Shown in pieces: positions 22,090 to 33,058 of a DNA stretch of 64,000 nt. Position 1 is the stretch's first letter. Every line of letters begins with the position of its first letter. The notes under the pieces were generated by a model. The model was not told the DNA's origin. It searched no databases and was given only the letters and a program-made list of their open reading frames with translations. The position numbers and the translations under genes are program-made. The DNA is taken from contig CM050453.2 of the NCBI GenBank assembly GCA_027563935.2, positions 83,798,665 to 83,862,664 of the forward strand, written 5' to 3'. The stretch comes from Costus lasius. Taxonomy: Eukaryota; Streptophyta; Magnoliopsida; Zingiberales; Costaceae.

Positions 22090-23587
22090 TGCCTTACATT
22101 TTAACAATAATTTATAGTGTTATTTCATCTCAAATTTAGGCATATTTTAATATTTTCATACTGCATTAAGATTTATTTACTTGATTGCTTTGGAATCTTA
22201 ACTTTTTCTTATTTTTATAGAATTTTAGGTAAAATTACTCAATTTTGAAGTCTTTTGAAGATTCTAAAGTCATGGGGTGATTCCTTACAAGAAGAGGAAG
22301 CTGTACGTCAAATTTGGGCCCAATCAGAGCTACTTTGAAAAATACGGCCAGGTGAACCCGACGGGGTTCACCGGTGCTTTCACGGAATGTCCGGAAATTC
22401 ATAAAACACAGCACGGCCTGCCTGTGCTTTTGGTGTTCACCCGTGATTCTCTCAGAGAAAGTTTGTGCATAAATGTATAGAAGACTTCATGGCCTGGTGA
22501 ACCCGGCGAGGTTCACCGATGATTCTTATTCAACAGAAACTTCATAGAAGACTTTATTGTCGAGTGAACCCGACAGGGTTCACTCGTGATCGTGATTTTG
22601 CAGACTGACCCCTACTCGATTTTTCTTCGATTCCGGGCCCTAGAAAAATTCAAAAATGGCAAAAAAATATGTTTTGGAAAGTAAGAGGGAGGCGAATCCA
22701 AAGAATATAAAAGCCCTTTTTTTGCCATATTTGGAGAGCAATCGGCGGACGGATCGGCTAGGGCGAGTAGACCGGTGACAAGGGCTTCCGGAGAGGATTT
22801 TGGGGCGATTTTGCAATGGATCTTCACCAAACTTTGAGGAAACATTTACATCATCTTCTCCTACCTCTCCTTAGTCTTGTTTCTAGTTTTCTTTGTCGAT
22901 TTGAGAGATTTGTACCAATTTCATGGCTGCACTAGCTTAAGCCTTTATTTGAGGCTTGGATGAAGCCCTTAGACTTGATCTATTGTATAAACTAAACTTT
23001 TTTGATGTTTGCGTCTTATCTAAGCATATTTTATTTAGTTGTGCTTATTTCATAATATTGCCTTGATCACGTAGTATTGTGTGTTAGTCGACACAATCCT
23101 GACCAGGAGGAGGATCGTGTTGGCGGATTCCCTAAGTAGAACTTACGAACTTTTAGATTCGCTCGAGGGTAACATAATCTTTCATCGAACCTAATGGATT
23201 TATCTAAAATGATCTACCGCGAGAGTAGGGGGTTGTTTTAGATAGATACCAGGTTGTACAGATTGAGAGGGGGCAACCTATACCATAGGAGAGATTCCTT
23301 ATACAAGGTGATAAACTCTTGCATCAACTAAATTCCAGTTCAGATAGATCAGTCAATGTGGTGAATTCCATAGTCCTTATATCTCTCAATTATACACCCT
23401 TCATATTTTTATCGTTGCTTTTCCTATTTTATTTATAGTTGAGTTTGTTAACCTTATTTCCAAAATACCAAAAATTGGATTGCTTAGCTTCTAAATATCA
23501 GAATAGTTGATACTTGACCTAGTTCCCTGTGGGATCGATAATCTTTTATATTACTTTGACATTACCGTGAACTTGCGAGACGTGTCA
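22090..23587 (+). repeat. 3' LTR of element D
   Basis: The LTR starts TGCCTTACATTTTAAC after the polypurine tract and ends GACGTGTCA, giving 1498 bp. It has its own palindromes: GGTGAACCCG...GGGGTTCACC at 22351-22372, a second at 22496-22517, and CGAGTGAACCC...GGGTTCACTCG at 22561-22586. The outer base pair of the third differs on both arms. The closing GGGATCGATA...TTTTATATTACTTTGACA...GTGAACTTGCG is the usual Athila LTR 3' end. Confidence 0.85.
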
Positions 23588-23596
23588 AAGAGAGAG

Positions 23597-26075
23597 TGCA
23601 GAAGGGATGCAACCGCAAGTGCACGGCTTTATTGAAATATTAAAATAAGATATCGTTCTCAACGAGGATTTGACGGTCAAATGCCGATTACACAACTCAT
23701 TTATATCTAGACGGATCAATTTGTGGTTTTGAGTGAACTCTAGTTCGAAAAGCAACGAAAGTAGCATTTAAGCAAAAATCAGTTTTGAAAAGATCGGGAC
23801 TCAAGGTTTCATCATGCTGACTAATATAGATTTTATAAAAATAAATCGTTGATCAGAAAATTATAAAGTTGAAAGAGATTTTTTCTAAGGTACAGATTAC
23901 CTTCTCCCGAAGTGTAATCCGGTACCTAGTTACACTAATTCTCTACTCTCGTGACAACTAACATAACTAGATTGTTTGAGTTATATGAAAAACCTTAAAA
24001 TCCTTCAAACTAACCCAATCTACTCTCGTGATTGGATTCATGGGTTTGAAAAGAATAGTTTTGACGTTGCGATTCACCTCTTGGTCCTTCTCGCAACGTC
24101 TAAGTCGTAAATACACTTGGCCAGAGTAAGTCATGTAAATAACATACTTCTAATCAAATCAACTCTATAAAATATCTTAACGAAGAATGAAAATATAAAT
24201 TTTTAATCTATAAACATCAGTGGGCTATATCCCTAATCCCGAAAACAAGTTTACTCGCTCATGTTTGAAGAAAACAACATTTATATTGATGAAACTTGCA
24301 TTGAATCCTAATAAAAATGTAAGAAACCACTAGAAAAGTAATTAAAAATACTTCCCCTCGATCTGATGATGAAGATGAAGTGTTTAATCCTCTCCTTTGC
24401 ATGATATCTCGCCCGAATTTTACCCTGGAAGTGAGTTTCGTCCTAGCCATAGCCCTATTCATCTTTGCCCCTAAAAGTCTCTTTAACCCTCCAAAAATCC
24501 TTTCTTTTATAGTTTAATCGGTGTAGAACCCATCAAGGAAGAATTCTAGAGAGTTTGGTTCAATTCTGACTCATTTCGAGGCTGAATCGAGTGAAAAATT
24601 GGAAGAGGCGAAAAAACTCATGATTCGTGAACTGTGCACGGCTACGGCCGTGAAAGTTTCTATGAATAAAAGCTATGTACACAGAAAAACTCACGGCCCC
24701 TGAAGGACTCACAGCCTCACTCATGAAAGTTTATGTGCGCTTTTATACTTAGCCGCGAATTCACCCCTTGACCATGAATGCTGCGTCTGACACTATTTTC
24801 GATCCAAATTTAATGTGCGACTTCGTAATTTCCTCGAGAACCATACTATGACCTTAAAACTCATAAAATCTATCATTTTTATGCTATTTTACCTGCATTT
24901 TTGATAAAACCAAGAAAAGTGAAGATTCCACACCAAAAGAAGTAAAAACACTAAAAAATTAGTATACAATCATAAAATTGAGCCTAAATAACATATAAAA
25001 TACATGCAACGCATCAAAATACCCTAGACTTAAAACTTTGCTTGTCCTCAAGCAATATTCTGATATGTATGGAGAATATAAAGATAAGGAACACTCTTTT
25101 TTGTTTTCCCCTTAATAATGTCCTTAGTCTAGAATTTAAGCAATCAATCTTTCAGTACTCAAGTAATTTTAAAAAATCATAATAGAAATAAATTCTTAAA
25201 AGTTTACAATCTAAGAAAGATAAAAATCATAGTTCATGTCATAACATTCAATCTTCACATACTAAGTATCAAATAGTCTCAATTTAATAAATCTACCTTG
25301 CTCAACAAAAAAGAATTTCTATTTCAGAATTTCGGTGATGTTAAAGATAAGAGATTTGTAAAGCAATTTGGTCTTTAAACAGTTATGTGCCCATTCCTGG
25401 TAGCATCAAAATATTATTTAAAGTATACCATATAGCAGTATAATTTAACTCATAGTCTCAATCATAAGGTCAGCGGAGTTATCCACTTAACCTACTGCTT
25501 TCTCTTTTTCTCTATTTGTTTTAATCAAATCATGGAGAAAACCGGTCAATGGCATGGTATTTAAGTAGTTATCGATCTTTCTACATGTGGGATAAATATT
25601 TATTTTTAAAATCTTCCCTTTGTTACTTGATCGCAATAGACTTAAAGTATACCAACTCATGGTATAACATAACTCATAACTTCAGACCCTTCAATCAGAG
25701 GAGTTGGAGCAAGTCTCAATTAAAGAAATGTCACCAATTTTCTATTCATGGAAAGTTCTCCATCATGCAAAAATAGATAAATTAAACCTTAAGTAAATTC
25801 TACTATGCATGTGTCTCATGAACGTATAACAACTCACATATGCATTTTATCAATACCAGAATTGAATTTACTCAACAATTTAAGTTTACATGAAATTTTA
25901 AAAATTCCCCAAGTCATCAAATCAATTACTCAAAATGTTTCCTAAGTCTAAAATTAAGGATAAAATAAACTTGTATATCCTTAAAAATCATAAACATTCA
26001 AAATACATACCTATAAAGCTCAAATACAATTAAAATACATGAAGACACCCTAGACTTAAATTGTTGCATATACTA
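23597..26075 (-). mobile_element. Athila C-family fragment C' (3' LTR and internal end)
   Basis: Read on the minus strand, this is a 3' LTR (23597-25016, 1420 bp, TGATGCG...CTTCTGCA) preceded by a polypurine region at 25017-25060 (TTGCTTGAGGACAAGCAAAG) and about 1 kb of internal non-coding DNA. A second purine-rich motif, CAATTTAAGTCTAGGGTGTC, lies near 26042-26062. The whole stretch corresponds to 48903-53450 of element C. No coding part of the element is recognised, and homology to C fades after about 26075. Confidence 0.75.
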
Positions 26076-26870
26076 TATCATTTAATCCACAATTGTTTGC
26101 AAGTGAAGAGTTCACCGTTGGATCTAGCTCAAAATTGGAGACTATGTTAAAGACTCAGCTTTCTGCAATTTGAACTGTGTGATCGATGAAAGTAGGTCTA
26201 TATTGTGAGTAATCCTTTCAGGTGTGAGTCTATGGCTTTAGAAGAATCTTGTAGTTTCTTTCTTGTAATCATTTCCAACTTCTATGTTGATGATACCAAA
26301 GAGTATTCTAGATGATGTTGTGATGCTTCTAGATTTGCTAGTAAGTTTTATTAAACCCATTAATTGATTTATTGAAAATTTGGGTAGGCATACAGTGTCA
26401 TAGTGTTTTTTTTTTTTTTTGAGGTTTTTCACTTTAAAAAATTAGTGTTTGCTTCTTGTGGTCAACACTCTATGACTGCTGCAAAGTCGGAGGTTTATTA
26501 GTTTCATATTGTGTTATTATTTAACTTAGTTTGAGGAGCTATACATTGTTGTAAAGGGTTCTTGTGTTTACTCTCATGTAGATAAATTTTGCAAGAGACT
26601 TTAGTCAAGCAAGTTGTAAGGAGAGGCATATATAGATGGAGATTAGCTCACCATAATTAGGACTAAGATTTTACTCTCATACCATTTGTTATGAACCACT
26701 TAGTGAGCAAACTAGCTCATTAACTTGGTAAGCCAAAATGATGATATAATCCAATTTATTAAAATGCTTAAGCTTAAACTGATAATAGTAAACTCACTAA
26801 CCCTTATATACTATACTATATTTTCTTCTACATCTAATATAAGACTAAATCAGAGCATTACAACTTTTAC
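26076..26870. other. AT-rich DNA of unknown nature left of the LINE
   Basis: No domain or long ORF is seen. A T15 run lies at 26406-26420 and might be the tail of an older insertion. Sequence right of the LINE (33059 onward) continues this region across the target site. Confidence 0.4.
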
Positions 26871-26886
26871 CAGAGCAGGTAGAATT
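26871..26886. repeat. LINE target-site duplication, left copy
   Basis: CAGAGCAGGTAGAATT occurs here and again at 33043-33058, exactly flanking the LINE. The T-run begins at its right end, as expected for a minus-strand LINE with a poly(A) tail. Confidence 0.93.
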
Positions 26887-27596
26887 TTTTTTTGCCAAAA
26901 GCAAGTAAGATTTTTATAGAAAGTAAAAGGAATATTACAAGTTATGTACAATCACGATCCTCTCCCTATAACATAGGTTCCACACAAAATTTCGGCAAAG
27001 TTTCCTCTGTTTACATGATCGCATGGTCCTTGCTACAAAACTCACCACACAATTTTCTAATCCAGGCAAGGAAATTTCCACTCAAAAGCTACAAGAACAC
27101 TTCGCACACAAGAAGCAAGACAACACAAAGGCACAGCATCATACAGTGTGGAACAGATGAGTTCTTTTATTTTACTTTGGGACCAAATTAGGAGGTATCT
27201 CTTCCCAGTGAAGAGGTATAAGCATCTATGATCTGTCCCTCGCTGCCGTGGGAGGATGCGCCTCGAATTTGTCTATAGTTTGTAGCCAAGGACTGCACGA
27301 ATCAGAGAGGCTTGAAGTTCACAAGAGATCTTCAATGCTGCCTAAAAATCAAAAGAAAGGAGGTCCATCATAAAATGACTCGCATATAAAGCAGCATTTG
27401 AGAAAGAAAACTCGTCTGCCGAAGGTGAGGGAAAAGAAAAATTCCAGGTATAAAAAACTACACAAGAGCGAAGTCAGGCGAAGTAAAGCCATAAAGAAAT
27501 CCGAGAGAACCCAAGATTGTCGGATCCCAGAAGAGAGCTGCATAAGTAGGCCTGCATAAGATTGCTGATAAGAGGAAGAGGAAGTCACAGTAAAGA
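26887..27596 (-). other. LINE 3' UTR and poly(A) tail
   Basis: About 700 bases lie between the ORF2 stop and the T run. No coding frame is supported. Small ORFs at 27349-27621 and 26892-27191 are shadows. Confidence 0.75.
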
Positions 27597-29755
27597 CTAA
27601 ACTGCTACAAGGTCCATCCAAATATTTGAGAAAGCCTGGACTTGGGGATCAAGGTGCGCTAGAGGGATATAGCTTCTGAGTTTAATTTTGACATCCAAAA
27701 TCAGGCTCATGATGAAATCCATTGGGCTTTTATTATGGGTGCCCATAAGTTTGTTGTTGCGGTATCTCCAGATATAATAAAAAAAAACCCCAGATAGCAT
27801 GAGTCTTTTAATGTAAAGCTGAATCTTACTTCCCCGTCGGCCATGATGGTTTGAGAGCTGCATTAGAACCTCTTTGCATGTGCCAAAATTAAAGGTTATA
27901 TTACTTCTCCTGGAAATTAAATTCCTGAGATCAGTTAGGGCTGCGCAATTAATAAATAGATGATCCATAGTTTCAGGGTGATTATTACAAAGCATACAAG
28001 TAGGGTTAGGCACAATTCCCCAAACATGAAGACGCTCCCTTGTACTAAGCCGGCCCCGGAAGATTAACCATATTAAAAAGGAGTGGCGCGGTATCCGTCC
28101 TTTGAACCATACCATGTCTTTCCAGTATACCTGCATGCCATGGACTTGTTCCTCATAAGCGGATTTGAGGGTAAACTCCCCGTGGGTAGTGCGGTTCCAG
28201 TATAAAAGATCTGAGTTGAGATTTGAGTGGATCGTGACAGTAGGAATGATCGCATAACTGTCAATAAGACTCGTGGATCTGGGATGAGGAATAGACCAAT
28301 TGCGGTTACTCATAAGGGAGCTAAGTCGAGTGTTCCTCCCAGGAGGGTTTTCAAAGCGCACGTCTTCCACTAAGTCTATAAGCAAACTGGGGCTAAGCCA
28401 TGGGTCGAGCCAAAGTTTGATAGATTCACCATTATCGATTTTATAACTGACCATCTGAATACACGTGTCCCGGACTGAGAGGATGTCACGTACGGCCCAA
28501 TGCACACGCCTGGATAATTGAACCGACCAAATAGAGTCTTTTTGTAAATACATTTCATGAATCCATTTTACCCACAAAGACTGTTTGTCTTGAATGACAC
28601 TCCAAATATGTTTCATGAGGAAAGCCCTGTTGAGTATCCTAATGTCTCTTAAGCCAAGCCCCCTGAAATTCATAGGCTTTGTAATATCTGCCCAAGCCAC
28701 CTTCGCTAGTCCCTTCCTGTGTCCCTTTGACCATAAAAAATTTGCAAGAGCAGAGTTTATTTTTGAAATTACTCCCATTGGAAGCTTGATGGCACTACAC
28801 CAAAAGTTTATATTTCCATAGCAGATTGACTTAATTAATTCAATACGGCCGGCGTAGGAGAGACTCTTTGCTCTCCAGGCGGATAGGTACCCAGTTATCT
28901 TTTCAAGCAAGGGCATATAGTCTCGAGCCCAAACGGACTTGCTAGTAATTGGTATTCCAAGGTAGCGGAATGGCATGGAACCGCTTTGAATCTCAAGGAT
29001 AGAAGTAAGAAGTGATTGGATACTAGAATCCGAGGAGGCAGAGAAGTAAACTTGCGATTTTGCCTTATTAATTTTGAGGCCGGTATTAGTATAAAATTCT
29101 TCAAGAACTTTGTTAACAGCCATGGCCGAGGTGGAGGAGGCTTCCCAAAAAATAATGACATCGTCGTCAAATTGGAGATTGGAGATCCCCAGTTTTTTGC
29201 ACTTCCTATGTGGAATCAAGTTACCTTTCTGGAGCTGGTCCGAGAGAAGATCAGAGAGATGTTGCATAACAAGGATAAATAAGTATGGCGATAGAGGACA
29301 TCCTTGGCGCAGCCCCCTAGTGCCTTTGAATAACCCGACATCTTCCCCATTGATGTTTATAGTATAGGAAGACGAGGAGACGTAAGCCATGATTCTATTT
29401 GCAAAATTCTCCGAGAATTTGTAAGCTTTAAGGGTGTAATCCACATCTTCCCATCTGACAGAGTCGAAGGCTTTATGGAGATCCAGCTTTATCGCCATGC
29501 GGGGAGCTCCATGCTTTTGGTGGAAACCACTAAGAATTTCCTGGCATAGCAAAATGTTCTCTTGGATTGATCTGCCAAGAATGAAAGCGTGTTGGTTGAG
29601 GTCTATGAGCTCTGGGAGAATGGTGCGGAGGCGAACCGCCAGAGCTTTAGCAATAAAGCGATAAAGCATCTGGCAAACAGAGATAGGGCGAAAATCTGCA
29701 AAAGAAGATGGATTAGGAACTTTTGGAATAAGAGTGAGGGAGGTAATGTTCACCC
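27597..29755 (-). pseudogene. LINE ORF2, reverse transcriptase part
   Basis: This frame carries the L1-type RT (LTLIPKVPNPSSFADFRPIS, NQHAFILGRSIQEN, MAIKLDLHKAFDSVRW, GTRGLRQGCPLSPYLF). The catalytic site reads LQFDDDVIIF at about 29155-29174, where plant LINEs usually have FADD, so the Ala before the Asp pair is Asp. The C-terminal part has the zf-RVT domain (IPRHSFLIWLIFRGRLSTRERL ... CMLCNNHPETMDHLFINC). The frame is open for about 718 codons. It joins the endonuclease frame near 29740-29765 by a frameshift, so the GTG at 29753 is not a real start. Confidence 0.92.
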
Positions 29756-31242
29756 CGCTTTAGCATGCACCCATGTTCCATGAAATCCAGGATAGCACGA
29801 GTAACATCGATCTTGATGATATCCCAAAAGGATTTAAAGAATGCGGCATTAAAACCATCAACACCAGGAGCCTTAGAAACATTGGCCTTATTAATTATGC
29901 TTGTAATTTCCTCGGCAGAAAACCGAGAGTCAAGGTAATCGATGGCATCAGGAGAGAGCGATTTATGTACTTGGAAGTTAAGAAGCACCGGAGGCAACAA
30001 AGGGCCAAGGAGGTCTTTGTAATAAAGAACAGCTTCCTTAGCAATGTCTTCGCCATAAACCAAATTCCCCAGAGAGTCCTTGATAGAGGAAATAGTATTT
30101 CGAATACGCCTGGCCTTCATCAGGTTATAAAAGTAAGCAGTATTAGAGTCCCCCAAAGAAATAATTTGATCTCTAGAGCGCTGTTTAAGTGCCGATTCCT
30201 CTTCAAGCCAGAAATCTTTAATTTTCTCTTGGTAATGTTTTTCCAGCGCACAAAGATTTGAATCAAGAGAGTTCGTTTGAAGCTGGGTCTGAATATCTTT
30301 AAGTCTACTAGTGTGTTCTCTTAGATCCGCTTCCTTTTCTGCTCTTATATTTCTTGCCCAATTCTTGTGGCCTTGCTTAACTGTATCGAGCTTATTGCAC
30401 AGTATGAACATGGGGGTGCCACGAGTGTTATTGGAGTTCCAGATGGACTCGATCACCGGAAAAAGGCTCGGATAGAGAAGCCATTTGTTGAAAAATCTGA
30501 AATGAGGACCTTTCCGGGGATGTCTTGCGCCGAAGATAATGAGCCCCGGGGAGTGATCGAAAATGGAAGGATTCAGGAAAATAGCTTCAGCTAAGGGAAA
30601 ATTTTCAGCCCAATCCTTAGAAGCCATGACACGATCAAGCTTGCACCAAATCCGGTTTTCTCCAATCTGAGAATTGGACCAAGTATAATAAGTTCCTCTG
30701 GATTTAATATCAACCATATTCAGCGCGGCTCGCATTTCAATATTGTACAAAATCTCAGATTCACTATGTATCGATCCCCCTTTTTTGTCCTCCAGGGAGA
30801 ACAACATATTGAAGTCCCCAATTAGAATCATAGGACCCAAATCATATTTGAGGGAAATGGTTCCCCAAATCTCCTTCCGATCATTCACCGAGTATAGACC
30901 ATAAACTACTCCCAGGTTGAAGAGAAATTCCCCCCGGAAGTTTGAGATCTGCCCCACAATAACTTGGGCAGTTTTATCTAGAATATTTACTTTGTAAACC
31001 GAAGGCTCCCAAGCAAGCCAGATTTTGCCCCCAGAGGTAATCTCGTAGTTATTTGAGAAATTCCACCCAGGAAAAACAGAGTTGAATAAATTGACACTTT
31101 TTGCTTCATTCACATGAGTTTCTAAAAGAGCGCACATTTTAATATGGTAAGTGTTTATTAGGGTTTGCACCTCCTTCCTCTTTGCAAGTGCGTTGAAACC
31201 ACGAACATTCCAACACACGATTGGGACCAACTGAGAGTTCAT
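29713..31242 (-). pseudogene. LINE ORF2, endonuclease part
   Basis: This is an apurinic-type endonuclease that nicks the target DNA. Motifs visible are VCWNVRGFNA at the N-terminus, ALLETHV, VVYGLYS, LIGDFNMLFS, TYYTWSN, LDRVMAS and FDHSPG. It is followed by the linker to RT (YFYNLMKARR ... FSAEEITSIINKANVSKAPGVDGF). The ATG at 31242 lies 30 bases after the ORF1 stop, as is usual for plant L1 elements. The frame ends by frameshift at 29713, overlapping the RT frame by 41 bases. Confidence 0.92.
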
Positions 31243-31272
31243 TTAATTACCGGGGTAGACGGACTCATGCTC

Positions 31273-32492
31273 TTAGGGTCCGAGATAGAAGGGACTGATT
31301 TTGAGTTTTTTGTTTTTTTTCTTCTTCCTGGACTTCTTTGGACTTTCAGCCACGAAGTCCTGCATATCGTATATATCAACATCTCTTTTGCAATCCGGGG
31401 TAAGATGAAATGATATTGAATCGAGATCCGAATCCTCAACATCATAAGAGATATCCTCTGGCTCCGGAATTAGAAGATTTTCAATGAGTTCATCACGTTT
31501 ACCATCTCGTTTTTCACCACTGCTATTATCGGCTTTAGTGGCGCTGGAATGATTATCTTTATTGCGACGAACATAGTTTATATCCAGGCCCTGTGATTGA
31601 CTATAATGTTTGCCTGCCATATCTTGACTAGCAAGCTGACTCGCCCCCTCCTCCAGGAGCCTTGTTGGTTGGGATGTTTTTGGTTTCTCCTTCCAGACCC
31701 TATTCCCAGATTTTGGAGCCGCCTCGATGCAGCTCTTTGAGGAATGGCCAAAAACATTACATTTGGAACATTTAGAGGGGACCGCTTCATATTCAAAGCG
31801 AAGCTGTGCTTCAGATCCATTATTAACCATAACCGAGATCATCTCCGAAAGATCAGAATTTGCTTCGATCTCAACGTAGACTCTGGCGAACCCCAGCCTA
31901 GATCTAGAAGCAGTGGCCAAATCCATTGATAAGGGTTTTCCAAGAGCACTAGATAATTGTCCAATAATTCCGGGGGACCACCACTTCAAGGGCAAGTTGT
32001 GAATTCGGACCCAGATAGGAAGAGATGATAGGTCCACTCGAGATAGTTCATCGTTTGGGGCCCACGGCTTTAGTATAAGAATTTTCCTAAAGACAAACCA
32101 TGGGCCCATCTCGAGCACATGGAGCTTGTCTTCAGCTAAGGCAAACCTGAAGAGAATAAACCCCGCCGGCAAAGTGTTGATCTCGAGACTTCCTTTCGGT
32201 TTCCACATCTGAGTGACCTTTTCCTTCAGAATCTTATAGTTTGGCCGAAACACCATGAAGTGCCCCACCAAAGTATTACACCAGTAGGCGCAGTTTGCAT
32301 CAAGTTCCTCCGATCAACTTCACCTCAGAGTGCACCAGGGAACACGATGGATTTTGAATAAGCGGTGCGGCGAATAAGGAGCTCCAGGTTTTATTTTGAA
32401 TTTGCGGCGCAAGCTGAGGGGGAGCCTCGACACCAGGACTCCTAGAGACAGGGAGACGAGCAGCATTCCCCGCATGATTCCCCAAAGCCAAG
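31273..32492 (-). pseudogene. LINE ORF1 (DUF4283, CCHC), N-terminus frameshifted
   Basis: ORF1 makes the nucleic-acid-binding protein of the LINE particle. The main open frame (32271-31273, about 332 codons) begins VGHFMVFRPNYKILKEKV, the DUF4283 domain, and continues MGPWFVFRKILILKPW, LPIWVRIHNLPLKWWSP and LGKPL. A CX2CX4HX4C knuckle (C168, C171, H176, C181) follows, then a charged C-terminus with a lysine run. The upstream segment 32492-32300 (MEGLALGNHAGN ... EVKLIGG) probably encodes the N-terminus in a shifted frame. Confidence 0.85.
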
Positions 32493-33042
32493 CCCTCCAT
32501 AGAAAATCAGTCCGCAAAAAGGTAGAAACAGAACGAACAACGGCAACCAAGATTCTCCGTCCAAAGAAGCCCGAGAAAACAGCGCCAGATAGATTCAGGG
32601 GAATAGCAAACCGAAACAGGGATAAAAAACAAGAACCGCAACCAGCGAACACGGCAAGGAAGAAAAATCTTGGCTAGGACGGAGAAAACTCGAAGAGACC
32701 CAAAAGCCTAAAGGCAGGAGGGCAGAGCAGTACCGGTGGGAACAAAAAGGAGGGGTAGAAGAGCGCCTCTCATCTTCGCCGCACCAAAACCAGAACAGTC
32801 AGGCCCGCCGCGGAAACACCCAGAAACCCTAGAAGCCGTCTCAAGAAGCCTCGCCCGCAGGGTCACCCCAAAGAAGCCTGAAGACTCGCCGTCCCTCCGG
32901 CCAGAGGAGCGGAGAACGGGACCCTCGGCCAACTTAGTAGATGTTAATGGATTTGGTCTGAACAAGTAATCATTAGAGGTCCAACAAGTGAATCGAATTA
33001 TCTTGCTATGCCGATAGTGCTGCTATAAGTCGAATTGATGAT
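32493..33042 (-). promoter_or_regulatory. LINE 5' UTR / internal promoter region
   Basis: GC-rich, CpG-containing sequence to about 32950 precedes ORF1, as in other L1 5' UTRs. The last 90 or so bases before the target duplication (32950-33042) are AT-rich and look different, so the true element start may be near 32950. Confidence 0.55.
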
Positions 33043-33058
33043 CAGAGCAGGTAGAATT
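33043..33058. repeat. LINE target-site duplication, right copy
   Basis: CAGAGCAGGTAGAATT is identical to 26871-26886. Confidence 0.93.

Larger units (their letters stand above)
19561..23587 (+). mobile_element. Pol-less Athila-related element D, 5'-truncated
   Basis: This is the 3' part of an Athila relative. A coding remnant (19564-19911) corresponds to the linker upstream of RT. It is followed directly by the post-pol hairpin sequence, a long non-coding spacer, the GGCACT/GGTACC module, the polypurine tract and a complete 3' LTR. RT, RNase H and integrase are absent between LRYKFLG and the post-pol motif, so the element, or this copy, lost its polymerase genes. The 5' LTR and gag are not present here. 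Confidence 0.75.
26887..33042 (-). mobile_element. L1-type LINE, essentially full length
   Basis: This 6156-bp plant L1 element has a GC-rich 5' UTR, ORF1 (DUF4283 plus CCHC knuckle), ORF2 (endonuclease, RT, zf-RVT), a 3' UTR and a short poly(A) tail (T run at 26885-26893 on the plus strand). It is bounded by perfect 16-bp direct repeats, the signature of target-primed reverse transcription. One frameshift splits ORF2, and one or more shifts affect the N-terminal part of ORF1. The two ORF bodies are otherwise open, so the insertion looks younger than the Athila copies A and B. Confidence 0.93.

Noticed and set aside
26406..26420. T15 run as the LINE poly(A) tail
   Set aside because: The LINE boundary is fixed by the 16-bp target duplication at 26871-26886 and the T-run at 26885-26893.
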